This document shows, piece by piece, positions 50,898-64,000 of a DNA stretch of 64,000 nucleotides; within the stretch, counting starts at the first letter, position 1; each line of letters begins with the position of its first letter. Position numbers and translations under genes: made by a program. The notes under the pieces are model-generated. The model was not told the DNA's origin. It searched no databases and saw nothing but the letters and a program-made list of their open reading frames with translations. Source of the DNA: Blastocystis sp. Blastoise (Eukaryota > Sar > Bigyra > Opalinata > Blastocystidae); assembly GCA_039096225.1 (NCBI GenBank), contig JBBPEB010000024.1:1-64000 (forward strand). Direction: 5' to 3'.

Positions 50898-52941
50898 TCA
50901 TTTTATGGCATTTGTGTACATTTCTTGTATGTTATCAGAAGATGATAAAGTTGAAACATCATCAAACAATTCTTTAATAATTGTTATTGATTCAGCAATA
51001 GTAAGTGTTTCTGATTGTAGTAATATTGATGCACGATTAACAACTGACAGAATACGATACCAGCACTCAAGGAAGATTTGAAAAGGTAATTCACCTAAAA
51101 CTTGAAGCATTTTTTCTGAATTAAAATAACATACATTCTTTTTGTTATAAGAATAAAAATAAAGTAAAAAGACCTTACATAGTGTTATTTTAGGATGGAA
51201 TATATGTGGAAGAATTGAATAATACCTTGCTACAAATCTTGTTTGTGATACTTGTGGTAGAGTATAATATGAAAATTATTATTTTTAATCAGCACTCTTA
51301 AACGAGAGCACTTTGGCCAGGAAACAGCTACATCATTAACATAGATATATACATAGAAGAATCATTGATTCTATTCTATAAATCAATTAAAGCTAAATTC
51401 AGGAGATGAGCTCGACATCCATATCCAAGAACTGTTCCAGATTCCATTTTTAATCCTGATATAATCCCAAGTGTTGTACTTGCATTACAAATGCAATTGT
51501 CGTATGACACAGAACATAATCTCTTTATATCTAAACCTTTCTCATTTATACATTTTTTATATCTTGAGCTATCTTTAAACCTGAAGGAGAAGTTTCTTCA
51601 ACTAGACTAAGGAAGTATTGAAAAATATGTTGTGATTCATCACAATACCTAATAGTTACTACTAATTCCTCTATATTATTGCAGGTAGTACCATCTGTAG
51701 TAATACTGTATTATCTATTTCCTATTCTATTTCTTAAAGTGGAAGAAAGATTATCAGATATTATTTGTACCCATATTTGTGTAGACCTTATAGATGTATA
51801 TATATTCTTGTTTTCAACGAGGAATTGATTGAACAAAGGATCATTTTTGGCTGTCAATAACAATAATTTTAAGAAAATACCACAATGAGGAGAAGAAAGA
51901 CTTGTTGTATCTCCATATATAGAATGAATGCTTGATAAGCAGGTACACATGCAATCAAAAATAATTGTAAAGAAACATTTCCATACCCTTTTATTATTAT
52001 TAGAAATACAATTCGAATTATCTAGAAGAAGTGTTTGATTATTAATAAGATTATTTATTAATTTTTTGAAATTTTTCATAAAATTTTTGTGTGATTTTAA
52101 ATTTTTATGATTATTAATAACAGAAGCTGAATATATTGCTCCATTAAGCATTGGATCATTTGAGAATAATAAGCAGGATATACAATACCATCTACTATCA
52201 GATGTATTATATAAAATAAACTTATTATACGTTTCATTGTGCTTAAAAAGACTCTTAAGACTAGGACATTTATACACCTCGGCATCTAAGAAAAGATGAT
52301 AATCTATAACATATGAGATAGGATTAATTAATATCTCTAAATGATGATCTATATAATTTCTCCATCTCTCTATCATAGATTTCATACATCTTTGATCTTC
52401 ATCATCTTTATAAATAGTATTTCTTATAAGTCCAAATAGTTCTATATTCTTATCTAATACGTTTTTAATAGTTGGAATTGGATAATAATAGGTTGTCGAA
52501 GATGGCACAAACACTGATGATTTCCTAGTATTATCTGCTTGATTATTTGATGATATAGAACCTAATTGACATTTGAAATTTTTATTTTGTGTTGCTATTT
52601 GATACTGTTCAGGAAAAAATATATATATATCTTCAATAATATCAGCTAATGAAGATGAATTTGATAGAATATATTCAAAACCATTTGAGACAAGTCTAGA
52701 TATAGAGCCAAGTTTCTGAGCAAGTAATGAAGTATTTTCTTTATTATAAACCATAGAACAAGAATTAATTGTACTAGAAGCTATATATTATAAATATAAA
52801 CTCAATTAGTTATATATTATATATTATATATTATAATAAAAAATATAAACATATAAACAATATAATATATACCGAAAAATTCTGTAATTGTTGTTTTATT
52901 GTTAATAGCATTGGAACTGTTAACACTATTTCTTTCATCAC
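50898..52941 (-). pseudogene. Degenerate hAT-family transposase (TTF zinc finger/DUF4371 type)
   Basis: A spliced 5' exon (52941-52873) joins in frame to a 347-codon frame (52754-51711) with a TTF-type zinc-finger core (RWYCISCLLFS...NHKNLKSH). Past the stop, other frames keep the hAT catalytic landmarks: TTDGTTCNNIEELVVTIRYCDE (the D-box region, around 51700), SYDNCICN (51500), GYGCRAHLLNLALID (51400) and, at 51110-50898, the FQIFLECWYRILSVVNRASILLQS block. Stops and shifts show it is dead. On the established order of hAT domains it is oriented right to left. Confidence 0.75.
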
Positions 52942-53039
52942 CTATGTATAGAGACACATATTAAATAATTAATATCATATATATATAATTATTATATTAT
53001 CATTACTATATATATGAGAATAGGCAAAAAAATCCCATT

Positions 53040-53635
53040 GGTCAGTTTTTGGAAAATGCATTTGATTTGCTAATGTATACTATAGTTTGTACCCACAACT
53101 CCTCTAAACTTACTGGGAGTTAACTTTTGGTTGAAACACAGTTCAATAGGATATAACATGTAGTTGTGCACCGTATATTTGGTTAAGCGATATTGCTTAT
53201 AATTACAAAGATATTAATAAAAGAACAGAAAACATGTTTTTTGAGTCGTTTTCGATTGGCTCTTTGGGATCATAAAGATAAAAATTGTTGACCAGACAAT
53301 TGAAAAATAAACATGGGGTAAACTTGATTTTTTCTCAATCCCACAATATACGTTATCCGTGTTTATTCTTTATATTTATCTATTTTTTAATACTTTTTCA
53401 TATTGAACACGTGAGGCCTTAACGGTCAAATTTAGATTCTTATTTTGACATCATATTCTGATTCAGGAGGTCAAAAAACCTAGGTGTACCAATTTTGAGC
53501 TCCTGAGGACGATTTTTGAGTGATCGATATTTTCATCGATCTTCTTAATCGACTAATATTGTAGTATTGTAATCAATAGGTCCTCAAGCTACTATAGTTA
53601 AAACAAAGTTTTAAAATAACCAGTTTACAAGTGAC
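53040..53635. other. Non-coding spacer
   Basis: No ORF or repeat I can support beyond AT-rich sequence between the hAT relic and the tandem repeat that follows. Confidence 0.3.
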
Positions 53636-54665
53636 AATTTTGAAAAATGTGAATTAAGTGGTCTTAGAGTGAGAGATTCAATATAATGACTTTTGTTTAG
53701 TAAACTAGAGATAATACTCTATACTATGTCAAAAGGAGAGTCAAAATTATGAAGGTCAAAGTGTATGACCAAATGACAAAATGTGTCTTAAAAAGTAAAA
53801 GGGTTTATATATGTGTATAGAATCATATATTGAGTCTATTCTATGAATAAGAGCTTTAAATAAATAGTTTAAGGTTGTCAAATTCAAAAGAATGTGTAAA
53901 ACATAGTCTTAAACTATGAATAAAAAATTTAGAGATATTAATTAGTGTACAGCTGTAGTAGCTCTACAACATATCAAAAGTTCAAAGAAAATAATTTTTA
54001 AAGAGTGGATGTGTGAAGGGTTTTGACTATTATTTAAAAATTATTTTTACTTCAGTTTGAGCAAAATCGTGAATTTCGTGCACTGTAGAAAAATTGATTT
54101 AAAAATTCAACTCTAAGGGTCTTAAATTTTGAAAAATGTAAAAATGAGTGACTTAGAGGACGAGATTCAAAATAAGAGTGTTTATTCATTAAACTAGAGT
54201 GTATGACCTATATTATATTAAAAGGAGGGACGAAAATGTTTTGATCAAAGTGTATGACCAAATGGTAAAGTCTTCTTAATAAGTTTAAAGTGTTGACTAA
54301 TATGTTTATAGAGTCATATAGAGTCTACTATGCAAGTATTAGCTTTTAAAAATATGTTTAAGCCTTTCAATTAGTAAAAATATGTTCAAAGAGAGTAATA
54401 AAATGAGAATTTTAAGAAACGAGATATTGTTCAGTATACACTAAGAGACACTCTACAACATATCAAAAATATAGCAAAAACTATTTTTAGAGAGTGGATG
54501 TGTGAAGGGTTGTGAGAGTTATTGAAAAAATATTTTTACTTCAGTTTGTGCAAAATCGTGTTTTTGGAACACTGTAGAAAAATTAACTTCAAAAATCAAC
54601 TCTAAGGGTCTTAATTTTAAAAAATGTGAAAATGTTTGACTTAGAGGACGAGATTCAAAATTCCC
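53636..54665. repeat. Diverged tandem repeat, period about 487 bp
   Basis: Blocks TTTTGAAAAATGTxAA...AGTGxxTTAGAG..GAGATTCAA, CAAAGTGTATGACCAAATG, GAGTGGATGTGTGAAGGGTT and CAxTTTGxGCAAAATCGTG recur in the same order about 487 bp apart (starts near 53639, 54127 and 54614). Two full copies and a partial third. No coding potential. Confidence 0.65.
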
Positions 54666-56928
54666 CCTCGCTTTCATATAATTAGACAACACACTCTATA
54701 TTATATCACTATGAGGCAGTTTTCTTTTGCAAAATCTCTCCAAAATGAAGATTTGTAATCAGACTGAATCAGAACTCTTTCAGCTGGTTTATATTTACGG
54801 TTATTCACTATTTATTGCCCAATCAGTGTCTAATTTAGGATGGTTAATTTCATATAAAAATAGTGATTATTCTCAGTCTTAATTTATCTTAAAATTACAT
54901 TTTCAGATAAAATCTAATTGATCAAATATCTGCTGTAACTAACAAAACAATGTAATCAAACACAAAAACGTATTAATCATACAATTCGCTACAAGAATTA
55001 CTAATAAAAAACGACACAAACCAAAGTGATCAGTTAATCGGCATATATCAGCATATTTAACTAACTCCTAATTCCTGTGAATTGAATCCACTCTTCATCT
55101 GTACAAGGTTCTACATGGAAAAAAACTAAAAAAAATTATATTATAAAATAGATAATTAGCAAAAAACAAAACATACAAATATAAATCATTGAATATATAC
55201 CAGTTGATTTCTCACTCTATATATGATATATTCATAATATATGTATAATAATATATATAAAGACATATACATCCAACATCTGCCACTTGTTAGCCCTATT
55301 TCTTCGATGATATTGGCCATAGTTGTTAGTCTATAATAATGAATCACAAATAAAGAATATATCATACAATTTAAGCCTCAAACTAATTAATTTGGTGTCC
55401 CTCTATTATGATTCTGTTCATTATCTATATATATAAAATAAAAAGTAAAACATTTGATTAATAAATAAATATTTATTGTAATAAAGTATATACTTCTTGA
55501 AATTGTCTTATCATCTACGAAGGCATATAATATTAGTCATTCATAACTATAAATAGAAAACATATTGAAAGTCTAATAATAAATATATACATATTAAATT
55601 ATTCCCTATCTTATTCTATTCACATAATATTGACTAAGAAATTATAACCATTAATAAAGTTTATAACTAATTTCAATAATCATACTATAAATAAAAATTA
55701 TAGAAATAGAAATGAAAGAAAGATATGTAGAAAAATATTTAAATAACATCAAAATTGATAATAACAGATATAAATACTTTATAAGCGTGTTATATCACTC
55801 ACAACCATTATTATAATCATTTATAAATCTCTCTTTTAATCTAAATATGTATAATAATATATATTTACTAATATACCTTTAATAATTTAGCCAATATAAT
55901 GTTGACAACCACATCTAAAGAATTATATATATTTAACCTTTCTAGATATAGAGAGTTAATGGCTTAATATATAAATATAAATATACAATATATTATGAAA
56001 TCGCTTTATATCAATTCTAACATATTCAGTTGTCTTATTCAATTGAAATACATAATAGTAACACTTCATTTTCCTAAACTTAAGTATGTATATAATTTAT
56101 ATAAAAATATTTACCTGTGATTCAACTACTAAGATGTAATTCAAGCTTATATTGGTGTAGATTTGTTAGTGACCTTTCGACGTAACTAATAATCAGATTT
56201 TAGCTGAAATATGTAATTCATCAATCTATAATATATATATAATTAATTATTATTATCATAAATAATGGATACAATAATCAAATAAAAACAAAACGTTTAT
56301 TATATACAATGGCAAATCAATTAAATACATAGATGAACAGACCTTTTTAAATATTTTTGAATGACATGTAGCTACAATAGTAAAAAACACGAAAACAAAT
56401 TCTCAATCAAAGACTAATGTTGATTTCAAAGGCTTTGAAATCAAAGAAGGCTACATGGAAATGTTCAAATGACCAAGAGAAAGCAATAATGAATTGTGTT
56501 AGGTTTATAGAAGTCAGGCACCCTTTTTAACGTTGGACAAAGACTATAAAATGTTATTACTATTATTATTAATTTATACATATGTAATTAAAATAATAAC
56601 TTGCCATATTGAAATACACATTCAACGAAATAGACCATAAAAGTCTAAACTACAGTGAATTTATCAAATCATCAACAAAAATAGCATGAAATATGTAAAA
56701 ATAAAAAATTAAAAAAAATGAATCTTCAAAAAAAATTATACGAATCTCGTCGTTTTTTTTTCTTTTTCAATACGGTATTTTTGTATATAGAAATGAATAT
56801 ATATTGGTTAAGATTTCCACTTTAAATGATGAAGTTGTCTTTAACCACATTCATTATGTTTTTTAGTGTGATGCTATTTACTTTCTTTTATTTCAATAAC
56901 GAAGCTGATTTCTATGAATTGATGATGC
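54666..56928. other. Non-coding stretch
   Basis: No gene supported. Around 56395-56530 a short open stretch (ATWKCSNDQEKAIMNC) may be a transposon remnant, too short to name. Confidence 0.3.
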
Positions 56929-56930
56929 TA

Positions 56931-57433
56931 AAGTCCCTGGAAAAAACCGGTCCATTTTTTTTTAATGTTATTTTCATGTAAATAATAATTTTTTTACGGC
57001 AAAAAAATATATAACCACGATTTTTAATTTTTTTTTGTTTTATACACAGTTTTATCAGCAACATCATTAATATGCGAGTCATCTATATTTCCTTCCATCA
57101 CTTTTGCAGCACATACCATGATAATAGTTGATTGTCACTTCAACCTGACTTAAATTGACTTATCGAGAATAAATAAGATTACACTGTCAAAATATAATAT
57201 TATATCGCAGATTTTGGTGATAATTACCACATAACAATTCTGTCAAGTGATATGGGAAGTGGATGACATATATAGTAATGATTATATAAACAAAAATGTT
57301 TATAAAACAAAAAAAAATGAAAAATCGTGGTTATTTTGTTTTTGTGGTTAAAAAAAACCGTATTTACATGAAAATAACATTAAAAAAAAAATGGACCGGT
57401 TTTTTCCAGAGGACCGGTTTTTTCCAGGGACTT
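56931..57433. mobile_element. 503-bp MITE, Tc1/mariner type
   Basis: Long terminal inverted repeats start AAGTCCCTGGAAAAAACCGG and end in its complement, extending over 100 bp with gaps. The element is flanked by TA on both sides (56929-56930 and 57434-57435), the target duplication of Tc1/mariner transposons. No transposase inside. The right repeat has a small tandem duplication of GGACCGGTTTTTTCCAG. Confidence 0.85.
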
Positions 57434-57435
57434 TA

Positions 57436-58303
57436 ATACCTTTTCTTACTTCCTTTTTCTCTATATATTTAATTTTATTTATTTTTTTTAATTTTATAGT
57501 ACACTTTCCAGTTTTTATTTGCTTATACTGAGAGTATTCTGTTGCAAACTTCAATATAATACGTTGACCGTTTTTGAAGTTCTTTTGCCAAAAATTAATT
57601 TGTAGTTTTTGCTTTTATTTAACGTATCAATTCATTTTATATACTTTATCTATTCTCAATAAGTGAATAAATACATATTAACAGAAGCACTATGAAAAAA
57701 GTAACTATGCTCCATAATGGATGGAAAGAGTCTTTATTCTTCAGGTTCAAATCCTGGCATACGTATTGATATGATATAAGAATTTCTATATTGTCTTAAA
57801 TATGCTTAACTTACACGTTTCATTTAGCATTATATCTTGTAGTTTTTGTATAAATTATGCTTCTACTATTTGATGATCATGTAGATCTTATAAATATGTA
57901 TGCCCAACTTATCTTTTGGTTTAGCTTTAACGAATATGTTTTTTGATTTCCATTGTATCTGTTATAAACTATTTAAACTATTTTTTTATATTATATTTTA
58001 TAATATAAATATATAATTAATGTAAAACTTAATTAATATTCAATTTAAATATAAAACATATCTAGTTTTAATTATTTTTTAATAAAATTAAATTTATATT
58101 TAAATAAATAGTATATTAGTTTATAATATCTAGTACATAGATTATTCATTATTTCTAATTTTAAATTGAATATATTATTATTAATACTAGTAGTATAATA
58201 ATAAATAATGATTTCAAAAACAATAGTATAAGGCAACATGATATATTTAGTTATTTATAACATATGAACATAATTTTATAAAAACATAAGATTCTTTTTT
58301 AAC
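57436..58303. other. Non-coding stretch
   Basis: AT-rich, no supported gene. A box-B-like GGTTCAAATCC lies near 57743 without the rest of a tRNA. Confidence 0.3.
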
Positions 58304-59133
58304 TCATACAATATTATTACACAAATATGACAGTCTTCTTATTATTAATTTATCCTCACATTTTAATCTTTTTATTGTTTTCTTCTTTGGATTTATTCTC
58401 CATTCTTGTTTCTATACATGTTTAAAAGTAATATGAAGTACTAATATTATTTATAACACTATATATCTTACATTATAATTATAATTATCTTTTCCTTTCA
58501 CTTCAATACCATTTTTCTATATAGATACAATAGAAATGTTATAAAAATATGATAAATAAACTTATAAAACATACAGTACGAGTTTCATTTCCTTGGTCTG
58601 GCACTTCACTATCAGCTTTAATCATATTAAAATATTTATAAAACGTATTATTTTTCTTCTTATCATTCAACGACTTCTTTAAAGTATTAGCTACCATTCT
58701 TTTTGATATATTTAAATCACCAGCAAATGTATTTGTGTATAAGCAACATAATTTATACATTTTTTTAAATAATAAGCTTTCATCCTGTAAAGAAATTGTT
58801 CCATCTTTACTAATAAATAAATCAAAACAAAGATTTTGATCTTCATCACTTAATACATATGATATACATCGTATAACATCCTAAATACAGTATAAAATGA
58901 CTACAATTATATACGGCAATAAGTTTTGAATTTAGTTTGTAATTCGTAATCGTGATTTTTCTTGTAAGACACTCATGGCGCAAACATTCTTCAATGTTAG
59001 ACGTTAATAAACGATTAGAATTTTCTATATACAATATAATTATTTTTTAATATTTACCATTTCCAAGTTCATTTTTTGTGTGACTAATAAAACAATCCAG
59101 AGCTTCAATCATTTCTTTGCGAAAAGCCTCCAT
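58304..59133 (-). CDS. Five-exon gene of unknown function, 214 aa
   Basis: Exons 59133-59058, 59024-58915, 58880-58575, 58516-58472 and 58411-58304; introns of 33, 34, 56 and 60 nt, all GT...AG with GTAAAT or GTATAT/GTATGT starts. All joins keep the frame, and the stop TGA is at 58306-58304. The protein begins MEAFRKEMIEALDCFISHTK, has a middle domain with KKSLNDKKKNNTFYKYF and a basic end. No family recognised. It is divergent from the transposase gene with only 74 bp between the ATGs, so it may be the second protein of the same transposon or a host gene sharing its promoter. Confidence 0.6.
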
Positions 59134-59207
59134 ACATAAGAATTTACTTAAAACAAAATAAAATATTAATGGTTTTTTAAAATTTTTATATAAAAGGTTT
59201 TTTCACA

Positions 59208-63080
<3,873 letters not shown>

Positions 63081-64000
63081 TTTATTATTTTTTATTGTTA
63101 TTCAAATGTCTTTATTTTATATACTATTTGTCTATTATATTTAATGCGATGATACTATTGTTTGGGTATATTAAATACACGTCTTTCTATAAATTTGCTA
63201 AATATTAATCATTTTTTTAAAGTTTTAATTAATAAACTTTATTAACAATATATAAAAAATATTATTATGAACAAAATATTATATGGCTTTTATGTATAGG
63301 TAGTAAAATATATATTTTTTAATTTTATTGAATAAACAGGAGATAATCTATTTGATCATTTATTACATAAAGTATTTATTTAAAAAATAGATTCTATAAA
63401 TTTATTAATAACAACAAAAAAATGGTTAACATTGGTTAATAATTATCATAAACAAATACATATATATATTCATCAGAATAAAAGACATGCTGAATATGAG
63501 TAGAATACATTAAACCTATTTTATTTATTTACCAATATAATTACGTTCATAACCGTATATTAAAAAAAATTTAAAAATAAAATAAATATTATCAATATGG
63601 CTATCTTTGCTAATCTAGAAATAATTAAACAGTTATATATAATATTTTTACATATAAAATCATAATAAGATACTTTGCTGAATCAAGCTGAAAGATATAT
63701 TAATCTAAATATTTTCGTTATATAATTAATCATAAAATCTAAACTATACACTATTACTTAACAAAATTTATGTATTTTTCTAAATATCAAAAGGATAATA
63801 ATAAGGATAATAATAAATATAATAATAAATAAAATAATAAATAATAAATAAAAAAAATAAATAATTACAATAGTAATTCCAGGAGAGTTAATAATAACAT
63901 ATAATATTTGAGTATAAGAATTATATTGTCCATATTGTTCTTCTCCTTTCTTTAAGTGTATAAAATGAGTATGTAAGAAGATTGGTGTCTTATTCATTTC
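63081..64000. other. Mostly non-coding right end
   Basis: No supported full gene. A short minus-strand frame from 63997 (MNKTPIFLHTHFIHLKKGEEQYGQ...) running to about 63870, where a GTAATT donor follows, could be the first exon of a gene whose rest I cannot trace. Confidence 0.25.

Noticed and set aside
57690-57765. tRNA-like sequence with GGTTCAAATCC
   Set aside because: A possible D-arm and T-loop are present, but there is no anticodon stem and the acceptor ends do not pair.

Overview
This is very AT-rich eukaryotic DNA. Small GT...AG introns of about 33-60 nt, long (AAT)n/(TAT)n tracts and relics of hAT and Tnp2/CACTA-like transposons point to a nuclear genome, perhaps an early-diverging fungus or another AT-rich protist; the sequence does not settle the host. 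Two related integrated DNA-virus-like elements fill the left 45 kb. Each carries a double-jelly-roll capsid gene pair, an FtsK/HerA-type packaging ATPase, an adenain/Ulp1-like cysteine protease, a Dam-type methyltransferase, two kinds of tyrosine recombinase, and an SF3 helicase (B) or primase-like fragment (A). They look like polinton-like/adintovirus-like (Preplasmiviricota) elements, but the gene set has unusual features.

Element A (1 to about 20117) is cut by the left window edge. It runs: primase fragment (-), a 246-aa protein, Dam, virion precursor, protease, small genes, a large capsid-associated protein (-), MCP1, MCP2, a small capsid-type protein, ATPase, a membrane protein, a WDPWLPN-motif protein, a basic structural protein, a short tyrosine recombinase and a long one (-). 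It is mostly intact: one nonsense codon in the primase and two single-base homopolymer shifts.

Element B (20118-44855) is bounded by inverted repeats that each end in a ~121-bp palindrome able to fold into a branched hairpin. It carries the same core, but the Dam/precursor/protease block is inverted and moved. It has an SF3 helicase without a primase domain and no DNA polymerase gene. It is decayed: nonsense codons in MCP1, ATPase and the capsid-associated gene, plus frameshifts. B abuts or interrupts the last gene of A.

The strongest new signals are: (1) a canonical -1 frameshift heptamer A_AAA_AAC at the 3' end of the virion-precursor gene in both elements, with the protease open in exactly the -1 frame and no upstream AUG in B, so the protease is probably made as a Gag-Pro-like fusion; (2) hairpin-capable palindromic termini in elements that encode two divergent tyrosine recombinases; (3) a tandem pair of paralogous capsid proteins; (4) a recurrent TTGTTT(T/A)GTT motif after stop codons, on both strands between convergent genes; (5) several predicted small spliceosomal introns in element genes.

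The right 19 kb (44856-64000) is host-like: mostly non-coding DNA with diverged tandem repeats, a degenerate hAT transposase, a Tc1/mariner-type MITE with TA duplication, a divergent pair of multi-exon genes (a 5-exon gene of unknown function and a 5-exon Tnp2-like transposase whose introns hold the long AAT and TAT tracts), and microsatellites.
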